From Rikenella microfusus (GTDB lineage Bacteria; Bacteroidota; Bacteroidia; Bacteroidales; DYQK01): DNA of 37,246 bases. Position 1 is the stretch's first letter; each line of letters starts with the position of its first letter. This document shows, piece after piece, positions 16,830 through 24,819 of this stretch. The translations under genes were made by a program, and so were the position numbers. The DNA is taken from contig DYQK01000019.1 in the NCBI GenBank assembly GCA_020719385.1, forward strand, positions 1 through 37,246. The letters are read 5' to 3'. The notes beneath the pieces are model-generated. The model had not been told where the DNA came from. It saw only the letters and a program-made list of their open reading frames with translations, and did not search any database.

Positions 16830-17067
16830 AAATTTTAACAACCACCGCCTCCGCTTTTTTCCTTTTCTTAGGTTTGCCACGCAGAAATTCCTCCCTTCAA
16901 ACGGCAAAATCGTTAAAAATATCGGGATTATGGAAACTAAAAAGTAAATTTTAGGTATATTTTTCGTTTTTATAAGAATTTTCAACGCAAAATTACAAAA
17001 ATTTTTCAAAAAAAGAAAAAATATCGAAAAAAAATATTATTTTTGCTTGTTTTTTACAAAAAAATTT
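16830..17067. other. 238-base intergenic stretch with one promoter motif
   Basis: The stretch is A+T-rich with a short, less A+T-rich part near 16845-16940. I see no open frame with coding character, no hairpin terminator and no RNA gene. A -7 motif (TATTTTTG, 17038-17045) precedes the next gene. Confidence 0.5.
17038..17045 (+). promoter_or_regulatory. -7 promoter element for the HAMP-GAF-PAS gene
   Basis: TATTTTTG fits TAnnTTTG and lies 22 bases before the ATG at 17068. It also overlaps the codon before the TTG at 17047, which argues against that earlier start. No clear -33 TTTG is seen. Confidence 0.45.
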
Positions 17068-19266
17068 ATGAAACTTCTCAATAAACTCACCATAAAAACG
17101 AAATTATTAATTATTTCGTTGAATTTTATGCTTGTCATTTTAATGATAAGTTTAACTTCGTATTTTCACGTTAAAAATATTTACTCTTTTCAACATCTAA
17201 GTACTCAATTTAAACGGTTGAAAATCAATATTTTAGAGCTTCGAAGAGTCGAGAAGGAATTTTTATTGCAATATCGAAATGATGACGTTTTTTTCGAAAA
17301 AGGTGAAAATTGGCATCTCGAAAATTTTCAAAAATTTTCTGACAAAACGAAGAATTTGATAAAAAAAATTAATGAAAATTCTCTTTTGGAAAAATATTCT
17401 CTCAATAAAAAAGTGAAAATTATTTCGACAGAATTTGAAAATTATAACGAGATTTTTAAAACTTTAATCGAAAATGTGAAGTTTTGCGGTAATGACAAAA
17501 CAGGTTTGAAAGGGCAAGTCAATAGAGCCGTGATTTTTACGGATAGTTTGCTTGAATCGTCGAGGTTTTCTGAATTAAAAGAGACTTTTTTGTACTTGAA
17601 AAAATTGCAAAACGAATATTTGTTGCAAAAAAATTTGGCACTTTTCGATGAGTTTAATAAAAATGTCGAAGTGGCAAAGCGAAGTTTGTTTATCTCAAAT
17701 ATTACCGACCAATATTTAACTTATGAGAAAATAAAAATTCTTGAGTCGTTGGAAAATTATCGGTCTTTGTTTCAAAAATATGTGTTCAAAGAAGTCGAAA
17801 TTGGACTAACATCGCAAAGCGGACTTCGTTTTAAACTTGAAAATTCGGTGAATAAAACGGAGGAAAAAGTTGACGAGATAGTTTTACTTATAGAAAATGA
17901 GGAGCAAAAAGGTGCTTCGATGACCATTATTTTTCTGTGGATAACCATTGTTCTCATTGCGGCTGCGGCGGCAACTATTGACATTTTAGTTTACAGGACG
18001 ATAAATGTTCCGTTAGCAAAGTTAAAATCGTTTATCTCTGAACTTTCTGAGGGGAAATTGCCTCTCGAAGTACAAATTCATACGCAAGACGAAAGTGCTG
18101 ATATGTCGAAATTGTTGATTCATTTGGCTGAAAATACAAAGGAAAAATCGAAATTTGTGAAAGAAATTGGCAAGCGAAATTGGCAAGCCACATTTTCTCT
18201 ATTAAGTGAGGAAGACGAATTGGGAAACGCACTTTTAGAAATGCAGACAAATTTGCAAAGTATTGAAAATGAAGAGAATGAACGCAAACAGAGAGACACA
18301 ATTCAAAATTGGCTGACCACAGGGCTGACCGAATTTGCAGAAATTTTGCACACAAACACAAATAATCTCGAAAATTTGAGTTTTGAAGTTTTGCATCATT
18401 TAATTGATTATCTCAAGGCAAATCAAGGTGGATTTTTTATTCTCAACGATGACAAAAAAAATGATGTTCATTTGCAGTTGATGGCGGCGTTTGCTTATGA
18501 CAGACAAAAATTTTTGCGAAAGAAAATTGTGGCAGGCGAGGGTTTAATTGGAAGTTGTATGATTGAGAAATCAACGATTTATCTTGTCGATTTGCCCGAT
18601 GAATTTGCGAAGATTTCGTCAGGACTTGGTTTTGCAAAACCGAAATCTTTGTTAATCGTTCCGATTCTGTTCAATAAAGAAGTTTACGGCGTCATAGAAT
18701 TGGCATCGCTGCGAGAGTTTCTGTCTCACGAAAGAGAATTTGTCGAAAAATTGGCAAGAGATGTTGCTTCAACGCTTGCTTATGTGAAAAATAATATCAA
18801 AACTGCCAACGAATTGCAGAAGGCAAAGACAGAAACCAACGAATTTTATGCTCAACAAGAATCTTTACTGCAAGAAGTGAACAAAATTTTAGAAGAGAAA
18901 GAGAAAACAAAGTTTCTTTTAGAGGAATTTAATTTATTTTTTAGTGCGATTCGCAAAAACTCAATGTTCATTGAGTATGATGCAAACGGAAAAGTCAAAG
19001 ATGTGAACGAACATTTCTCGCAAGCATGCAATATTTCCATGGGACAAATGATAGGAATTAACCACAGCCATATTTTTGATATAAAAAATATCGAAGATGA
19101 GGATTACGCAGCGTTTTGGAATCGACTCCACAACGGAGAAACAATTAAAAAAATGTCTTTTTTGCCGCCTTATGATATTGCAATTTCTGAATTGTATATT
19201 CCGCTTGCCGACCAAGAAGGAGTAATTAAGAAAATTTATTGCATTGCCGAAAGAATTCACACCTAA
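17068..19266 (+). CDS. Membrane sensor with HAMP, GAF and PAS-like domains and no output domain
   Basis: Starting at the ATG at 17068 gives 732 residues. A first membrane segment lies near 14-36 and a second near 285-307, with a helical extracytoplasmic sensor region between them. A HAMP domain follows (about 308-360), then a linker, a GAF domain (about 415-575, with AGEGLIGSCMIEKSTIYLVD and KSLLIVPILF), a coiled coil, and a PAS-like domain at about 620-732 (SMFIEYDANGKVKDVNEHF). There is no histidine kinase, methyl-accepting, GGDEF or other effector module, and the stop follows the PAS-like fold directly. It probably signals through protein contacts, or it uses a separately encoded partner. 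It appears monocistronic. Confidence 0.88.
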   Translation: MKLLNKLTIKTKLLIISLNFMLVILMISLTSYFHVKNIYSFQHLSTQFKRLKINILELRRVEKEFLLQYRNDDVFFEKGENWHLENFQKFSDKTKNLIKKINENSLLEKYSLNKKVKIISTEFENYNEIFKTLIENVKFCGNDKTGLKGQVNRAVIFTDSLLESSRFSELKETFLYLKKLQNEYLLQKNLALFDEFNKNVEVAKRSLFISNITDQYLTYEKIKILESLENYRSLFQKYVFKEVEIGLTSQSGLRFKLENSVNKTEEKVDEIVLLIENEEQKGASMTIIFLWITIVLIAAAAATIDILVYRTINVPLAKLKSFISELSEGKLPLEVQIHTQDESADMSKLLIHLAENTKEKSKFVKEIGKRNWQATFSLLSEEDELGNALLEMQTNLQSIENEENERKQRDTIQNWLTTGLTEFAEILHTNTNNLENLSFEVLHHLIDYLKANQGGFFILNDDKKNDVHLQLMAAFAYDRQKFLRKKIVAGEGLIGSCMIEKSTIYLVDLPDEFAKISSGLGFAKPKSLLIVPILFNKEVYGVIELASLREFLSHEREFVEKLARDVASTLAYVKNNIKTANELQKAKTETNEFYAQQESLLQEVNKILEEKEKTKFLLEEFNLFFSAIRKNSMFIEYDANGKVKDVNEHFSQACNISMGQMIGINHSHIFDIKNIEDEDYAAFWNRLHNGETIKKMSFLPPYDIAISELYIPLADQEGVIKKIYCIAERIHT

Positions 19267-19322
19267 AATTCGCTTTTTTGCGAGATAACAAAAATATTTT
19301 TTCTAAATCTCATAAAAATTTC

Positions 19323-19330
19323 TAATTTTG
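19323..19330 (+). promoter_or_regulatory. -7 promoter element for the lipoprotein/SGNH operon
   Basis: TAATTTTG fits TAnnTTTG and ends 25 bases before the ATG at 19356. The -33 region has only T-rich sequence. Confidence 0.45.
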
Positions 19331-19355
19331 CCTCAAAATTTACTCAAGTTTTTTT

Positions 19356-20474
19356 ATGAAAAAATTTATTTTTGTATTTCTCTTTTTGGGAATATTTCTC
19401 GCCTGCACCAACGACCAAGAAACGAAAAAACCTGTTGAACGCTCAATGTTTTTTTGGAAAACTAACTTTTCTCTCAACGAAGGTGAACAAAAAATTCTTA
19501 AAGACTTGAAAATCAAACGGTTATATATTCGATATTTTGACCTTGATTACAGTGCAAATTTTCAGAAAACAATTCCTGTCGGAAATATTGAGAAAAATTG
19601 TAATGAAGAAATTATTTTTCTCAATAATTTTTTCATCACTCCGTGCATTTTTATCACCAATTCTGTGATGGAAAAATCCTCTGAAACCGATTTAGCCGAG
19701 TTAGTCGAAAAAACAAAACGAAAAATCGAAAAAATTAACAACGAATTTGCAGAAACATTCGCCTCAATAAAAAGTTCCTACTCTAATAACGATTCTCTTC
19801 GAAATGTTTTGAGAAAAGAATGGTTAAAAAATTGTGATGAAATTTTATTCGACTGCGACTGGACTGAAAAAACGAAAAATAAATATTTCTCCTTTCTCAA
19901 ACAGATAAAAAAACTTTTTCCCGATAAAAAAATTGCCGCAACAATTCGTCTGTGGCAAGTAAAATTTCAGGAAAAAGCAGGAATTCCGCCTGTTGAAAGC
20001 GGTTTATTGATGTGTTACGGCACAGGAAATCCCAAAGAATACGGAATAAACAATTCTATTGCAGAATTAAACGAAGTAAAAAAGTACCTCAATACCGAAT
20101 ACAAATTGCCCATTGATATAGTTTTACCGATTTTTAATTGGGCAGTTTTGTTTCGCAATTCGCAATTTAAAACTTTAATGAGTAATTTTAATTTGCAAAA
20201 CGTTGAAGATGACACCGTTACGTTTGAAAAAGTTAAACAAAATCTGTTTCGATTCAAAAAAGATACGACAATTTCTAACGTTTACATTCGTTTTGGGGAC
20301 GAAATTCGTATTGAGCAACTCGAAATAAGCGAAATAAACAATCTCATCAATATTTTGAAGGAAAAAATTTCGCTCAAAAACAATATTCGCATCGGTTTAT
20401 TTTCGTTTGATACGTTAAATATCAAGCGATTCGGAGTGAAAAATTTGAATAATTTTTATGAAAAATTTGAGTAA
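19356..20474 (+). CDS. Putative lipoprotein of unknown function
   Basis: The 372-residue protein has a lipoprotein-type signal peptide ending in FLAC (C17), followed by polar residues. The mature part begins with a conserved-looking block (MFFWKTNFSLNEGEQKIL, then IKRLYIRYFDLDYS) that I have seen in uncharacterised Bacteroidota proteins. Alternating strands and helices with a DCDW motif near residue 168 and a QVKFQEKAGIPPVESGLLMCYG block suggest a TIM-barrel-like fold similar to glycoside-hydrolase-like domains of unknown function. I do not assign an activity. It begins a three-gene operon; the next gene follows after two bases. Confidence 0.8.
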   Translation: MKKFIFVFLFLGIFLACTNDQETKKPVERSMFFWKTNFSLNEGEQKILKDLKIKRLYIRYFDLDYSANFQKTIPVGNIEKNCNEEIIFLNNFFITPCIFITNSVMEKSSETDLAELVEKTKRKIEKINNEFAETFASIKSSYSNNDSLRNVLRKEWLKNCDEILFDCDWTEKTKNKYFSFLKQIKKLFPDKKIAATIRLWQVKFQEKAGIPPVESGLLMCYGTGNPKEYGINNSIAELNEVKKYLNTEYKLPIDIVLPIFNWAVLFRNSQFKTLMSNFNLQNVEDDTVTFEKVKQNLFRFKKDTTISNVYIRFGDEIRIEQLEISEINNLINILKEKISLKNNIRIGLFSFDTLNIKRFGVKNLNNFYEKFE

Positions 20475-20476
20475 AA

Positions 20477-21973
20477 ATGAAACCACAACATTCCTTGATT
20501 TTTTTGACTGCAGTTTTGGGGTTACTTTCTTTGCTAATCCTTGTTTTTCCCAAAGATGGACTGCAAATTAACGAAGATTTTTCGTTGAAATTTGTCTCGT
20601 TTAGTGAAATTTTTTTCAACGAGCAAAAAACGAAAGTTGATATTTCGAAAATTGTTGAAAATACAAAAGTTGATGACTCAACTAATGTAAAATCAAGCGA
20701 TTCGACAAATCTTTCGCAAGAAAACAAAGCAATTCTCATCGATTCGGTGATTCGACATATCGAGTTTCCCAATAATGACAAAACTATTTTACATTCGTTT
20801 TTTAAACATCTTGCAAATTTGCGAAAATCGAAAGAGTTAATCAGAATTTTGCATTACGGCGATTCGCAAATCGAAGGCGACAGAATGACTTCGTATTTTC
20901 GTTTTATGTTGCAAAATCAATTCGGCGGACAAGGTGCGGGACTTTTACCTGCGATGCCGCCCAACAACATCAGCGGCTCGATGGTGCAAAAATTTGCGGG
21001 GCAATTTTGGAAACGTTATACCTCGTTTGGCAAAACCGATTCGACGGTTAAACATCGAAAATATGGTGCTTTGATGTCTTTTTCGAGATTTTCTCCGATA
21101 AAAAATTTTAATAAAACAGATTCTGCAAAGAAAAATAATTTTTCCATTGACAGCACAATTTTTGAACTTGATTATCAAGGAACTTTAACATTTTCTCCTG
21201 CCAGTTATGCGTTTGCTGCTTGTCGAAATTATCAGCAATGTCGAATGTTTTATGCTTATAATCAACGAGATGCGAGGGTTTCTGTCTTTGATGGGGAAAA
21301 ACTTTTATTTTCCGATTCTTTGAAAACAAATAATTCTTTGCAGGTGAAGAAATGGGATTTTTCGTATGTGCCGCAAGAGTTAAACTTCAAATTTGAGGGC
21401 AAAGATTCGCCGAATCTGTACGGTTTCGCTTTCGACGGCGGGCAAGGAATTGCTGTTGACAATATTCCGCTGCGGGGAAGTTCGGGAACAAATTTTACAG
21501 GAATAGATTTTAATTTGTTGACAAAAATGTTTCACGAGTTAAATGTTAAAATGTTGTTTTTGCAATTTGGAGAAAATGTTGTTCCGTATGTTACGGAGGA
21601 TTACAGTTTTTATGAAAAAGGTTTTTACGAGCAACTTGCCGCTTTGAAACGCAATTTTCCCGATTTGAGTATCATTGTTATCGGAGTTTGTGATATGGCT
21701 CGCAAAGAAAAAGACCAATATGAGTCTTATCCGAATATTGAAAAAATCCGAAATGCCTTGAAAAATGCGACTTTCAAAGCAAATTGTGCGTATTGGGACA
21801 CTTACGAGGCAATGGGTGGAAAAAATTCAATGGTTAGTTGGGTGACAGCAAATCCGCCGTTGGCAGAAAAAGATTTTACGCATTTCTCTCATTTGGGAGC
21901 AAAACTTATCGCAAAAATGTTTTATAATGCGTTTATTTTTGAGTACAACGAATTTTTACGAAAAAATAATTAA
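20477..21973 (+). CDS. Exported SGNH/GDSL-type hydrolase
   Basis: The 498-residue protein has one N-terminal membrane anchor or signal segment (about 6-24) and a Ser/Lys/Asp-rich linker to residue 95. The SGNH block I is HYGDSQIEGDR with nucleophile S130. An oxyanion Gly and Asn fit GGQGAGLLPAMPPNN or the later FLQFGENVV. Block V is DFTHFSHLGAKLIA with D466 and H469. The domain is interrupted by a beta-rich insert (about 190-330), as in AlgX/PatB-like and related Bacteroidota enzymes that act on acetyl groups of cell-wall or surface polysaccharides. Genes of this type often sit beside an MBOAT acyltransferase, but none is present here. It acts in the periplasm. The substrate is unknown. Confidence 0.9.
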   Translation: MKPQHSLIFLTAVLGLLSLLILVFPKDGLQINEDFSLKFVSFSEIFFNEQKTKVDISKIVENTKVDDSTNVKSSDSTNLSQENKAILIDSVIRHIEFPNNDKTILHSFFKHLANLRKSKELIRILHYGDSQIEGDRMTSYFRFMLQNQFGGQGAGLLPAMPPNNISGSMVQKFAGQFWKRYTSFGKTDSTVKHRKYGALMSFSRFSPIKNFNKTDSAKKNNFSIDSTIFELDYQGTLTFSPASYAFAACRNYQQCRMFYAYNQRDARVSVFDGEKLLFSDSLKTNNSLQVKKWDFSYVPQELNFKFEGKDSPNLYGFAFDGGQGIAVDNIPLRGSSGTNFTGIDFNLLTKMFHELNVKMLFLQFGENVVPYVTEDYSFYEKGFYEQLAALKRNFPDLSIIVIGVCDMARKEKDQYESYPNIEKIRNALKNATFKANCAYWDTYEAMGGKNSMVSWVTANPPLAEKDFTHFSHLGAKLIAKMFYNAFIFEYNEFLRKNN

Positions 21974-21982
21974 CAAATTTTT

Positions 21983-24292
21983 ATGAAAATTAAACTTTTT
22001 TTACTTTTTTTACTCTCGTTTTCGAAAATTTATTCGTGTGTTTGGTTTGAAAATACAGAAAATTATCGAATTGCGATGTTTCGAGCAGAATTAAAGTATT
22101 TCGGTGCTTTTAAACCTTTTTATTATACTCCTGATTTTTTATTTTCTCTTCTTCCCGACCAAAACGGTTTTGACAAAATTGAAAATGCGAAATTATGGCA
22201 AGAATTTCTCTCTAAAAGTGTGAATATCAACGACATTCTCGTTATTTTGTATAAAACTTCTCCCGATATGTTTGTTTTGTCTTATCAAGATAAAAAATTG
22301 CAAGAAACTTTTGAGGAAAATACGTTTATTGCTGAATTGTTAAAACCTGGAAATGCGGAAGTGCTTGATTATCTTGTTTTTGCAAAGCAAAATGAGTTTT
22401 TTAACTTTCTCGAATCTGACCCTTGGGGCGATATTGATGACGGCGATTTAGTGAATCGAAGCGAGATGTTGAAAAATTTGTTTTTTACCTGTTCGGAAAA
22501 GTTAAAAAATGTTAAAAATGAGTTTTTGAAAAAACGTTTTGCGTTTCAAATGGTGCGGCTTTATCATTTTGCGGAGCAATATCCTGCGTGTATCGAGGCG
22601 GTTGACAAATATTTTCCCACCCCCAAAACCAACATTCTCGATGCGTGGGCGTTGCTTTTCAAGGCACTTTCGCTTGATAATTTGGGGAAAAATATTGAGG
22701 CAAATTATTTGTATGCGATGACTTTTTCGTATTCTGATGAGAAAAAAATTCGTTGTTTTAACGGTTTTAACATTGAAAAAAATATTATTGAACAAACGTT
22801 AAAATTGACAAAAAATAATGAGGAGAAAGCGGCAGTTTTGTCGCTGCAAGCCTTTCGTTCACCGTCGCCGAGTCTTGAGATTTTGCAGGAAATTTACAAA
22901 CTTTCGAATGAAAATAGAAATTTTGCACCCTTGATTTTGAGAGAAATAAATAAACTCGAAGATTGGTTGATTACCCCGAAATTAACGGACAATTCGCCTT
23001 CGTTTTATTATGAAAATGTGGAAAAAATTAACCGCGAGAAGGATAAAAAATATCTCGAAAAGTGTTTAATTTTTTTGACAGAGATTTTCCCAAAAAGCAG
23101 CGGCGAAATGAAAGATTTTTTGGCAATTTCGATTGCTCATCTGCATTTTATCAACGACAATGTTGCGGAGGGGAAAAGTTTTTTGGCAAAAATTTCGCCG
23201 CAAGCACCGAGTGGAATTGTTTTTCAAAAAAATATTGACGAATTGTTGGTGGAAATTTATTCGGGAAATTTGCAAAATGAAACCGCGCAGAGAAATATTG
23301 TTTCGAAATTGCAATATATCGAGAAATTTGCAAAACAAAACAAAGAGATAAATAAAATTTTGTATTCTGTAACGTTGCAATTATCAACGCAATACGAGAA
23401 ATTAAATGATTTTGCTGTTTCAGGTTTGCTTTTCACAAAGTCGCAGCGATATAAATTTCGTTACGATAAATTTTCGGATTATTCGTATTTTGTGGGTTAT
23501 TATTGGTTTTTGTCTTATTTTGATGAGAAAGCAACTATTTCTGATATGGAAAATTTGTTAAAAATAATTTCTTCGCAAAAAACGGTTTTTGAGAAATATT
23601 TGTGCGACCAGCCGCTTGCCTCGAAAAATGCGTATCTCGATTTGAAAGGAACTTTTGCGTTCAGAAATCAAGATTTTGAAACTTCTTTTCAAATTTTTTC
23701 ACAAATTCCTGATTCTTTTTGGACAAAAACGTATGAATTTTCGAGATATTTGGATGAAAATCCGTTTATTCCGAAAGATTTTCCGCAAAAAAGAGATTTC
23801 TCGTATTCTTTTAACAAAACAAAATTTCTCAAAGAGTTAATTTCGTTGAAAAAAGAAAGCGAAAAAAGTGCAGAAAGTTGTTTAAAACTTGCGAATGCGT
23901 TGTATAATTGCACTTATTGGGGCAATTCTTGGATGATGACTTATTACGGTTGGAGTCAATATGAATTTTATAGAACAAATTATTTTTCTGATGAAAAACC
24001 TGATGAGAAAGTTATTAAACGAAAATTGAAATATTATAATTGTACAAATGCGAGGATTTTGTACGAGAAAGTGTTAAATTTTTCGAATGCAACGGCAGAG
24101 CAAAAAGCGATGGCAAATTTTATGTTGCACCTTTGCGAGTTGAATCGTTTGACGGTTTTGAATGCGGGGAAAAATGAGAATTTTCTTGACTCTTATAAAT
24201 CGTTGTATATCAAAGAGTTATATGAAAAATATGCTTCGACTGAAGTGTTTAAAATTGTTGCAGAATGTCCGACTTTGGAGAGTTGGAAATAA
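21983..24292 (+). CDS. Exported helical-repeat protein of unknown function
   Basis: The 769-residue protein begins with a signal peptide (MKIKLFLLFLLSFSKIYSC). The Cys at residue 19 may be lipidated, but the lipobox (IYSC) is poor. The rest is almost entirely helical, with TPR-like pairs (RLYHFAEQYPACIEAVDKYF, then a helix with AWALLFKALSLDNLGKNIEA). The sequence after the signal peptide (WFENTENYRIAMFRAEL) resembles large hypothetical proteins of Bacteroidota that I cannot assign. It starts nine bases after the SGNH hydrolase gene, so it may act with the two exported proteins before it, for example as a scaffold. No catalytic motif is visible. Confidence 0.8.
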   Translation: MKIKLFLLFLLSFSKIYSCVWFENTENYRIAMFRAELKYFGAFKPFYYTPDFLFSLLPDQNGFDKIENAKLWQEFLSKSVNINDILVILYKTSPDMFVLSYQDKKLQETFEENTFIAELLKPGNAEVLDYLVFAKQNEFFNFLESDPWGDIDDGDLVNRSEMLKNLFFTCSEKLKNVKNEFLKKRFAFQMVRLYHFAEQYPACIEAVDKYFPTPKTNILDAWALLFKALSLDNLGKNIEANYLYAMTFSYSDEKKIRCFNGFNIEKNIIEQTLKLTKNNEEKAAVLSLQAFRSPSPSLEILQEIYKLSNENRNFAPLILREINKLEDWLITPKLTDNSPSFYYENVEKINREKDKKYLEKCLIFLTEIFPKSSGEMKDFLAISIAHLHFINDNVAEGKSFLAKISPQAPSGIVFQKNIDELLVEIYSGNLQNETAQRNIVSKLQYIEKFAKQNKEINKILYSVTLQLSTQYEKLNDFAVSGLLFTKSQRYKFRYDKFSDYSYFVGYYWFLSYFDEKATISDMENLLKIISSQKTVFEKYLCDQPLASKNAYLDLKGTFAFRNQDFETSFQIFSQIPDSFWTKTYEFSRYLDENPFIPKDFPQKRDFSYSFNKTKFLKELISLKKESEKSAESCLKLANALYNCTYWGNSWMMTYYGWSQYEFYRTNYFSDEKPDEKVIKRKLKYYNCTNARILYEKVLNFSNATAEQKAMANFMLHLCELNRLTVLNAGKNENFLDSYKSLYIKELYEKYASTEVFKIVAECPTLESWK

Positions 24293-24331
24293 AAAGTTTT
24301 AACAAAATTTTATTTTTGTGAAATTTTTTTG

Positions 24332-24339
24332 TACATTTG
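24332..24339 (+). promoter_or_regulatory. -7 promoter element for the CoA-binding protein and porX
   Basis: TACATTTG matches TAnnTTTG and lies 25 bases before the ATG at 24365. It covers the region just after an in-frame TTG at 24329, making that start unlikely. The nearest TTTG (24315-24318) is too close for the usual spacing. Confidence 0.5.
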
Positions 24340-24364
24340 CAAAGTTAATTTTTTAAACTTTTTT

Positions 24365-24781
24365 ATGTCTACAGAGAACTTTTTTTCTCAAAAATATTTT
24401 GCTGTTGTGGGAGTTTCGCAAAATTCTCAAAAGTTTGGTACGGTGATTTTTAACAAATTGAAGAAACAAAATTTTGAGGTTTTTCCTGTAAATCCTAAAT
24501 ATGAAACTTTAAGCGGCGAGAAATGTTTTACAAATATTGAGTCTTTGCCCGCTTCTGTTTCAGCAATTATTTTTGTTACTCCGAAAGAAATTACCGAATC
24601 TCTTGTAAATCAAGCGATTAAACGCGGGATTAAACATATTTGGATTCAGCAAGGTGCCGCTTCGAAAGAGACAATTTTGAATTTACAAAAAAATTCAGAG
24701 ATAAATATCATTGCGACAAGTGTTTTTTTATGTTTTTTGAACCTGTGCGCGGCGTGCATTCTTTTCATCGATGTTTGTTAA
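24365..24781 (+). CDS. CoA-binding (Rossmann) domain protein, apparently frameshifted near its C-terminus
   Basis: The open frame from the ATG at 24365 encodes 138 residues of a CoA_binding_2 family protein, with the dinucleotide-binding start FAVVGVSQNSQKFG and the family block IWIQQGAASKETI. The frame then ends in an unrelated Cys/Leu-rich tail (FLCFLNLCAACILFIDVC). One frame over, from about 24723 to the stop at 24805-24807, the DNA encodes FMFFEPVRGVHSFHRCLLKL, which matches the normal C-terminus of the family (MFxEPVxGxHxFHR). One base seems to be missing at or just before the T7 run at 24723-24729. It could be an assembly or read error, a real mutation or, less likely, programmed slippage. 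The repaired gene would span 24365-24807 and end 12 bases before porX. Confidence 0.8.
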   Translation: MSTENFFSQKYFAVVGVSQNSQKFGTVIFNKLKKQNFEVFPVNPKYETLSGEKCFTNIESLPASVSAIIFVTPKEITESLVNQAIKRGIKHIWIQQGAASKETILNLQKNSEINIIATSVFLCFLNLCAACILFIDVC

Positions 24782-24819
24782 AATTATTTGGAAAATATAA
24801 AAAATAAAAATTTCACAAA

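Noticed and set aside
16734..17009. 91-codon minus-strand open frame overlapping the end of the nuclease-like gene and the following gap
   Set aside because: It overlaps a well-supported gene, has a basic low-complexity composition and no family resemblance; it looks like a chance frame.
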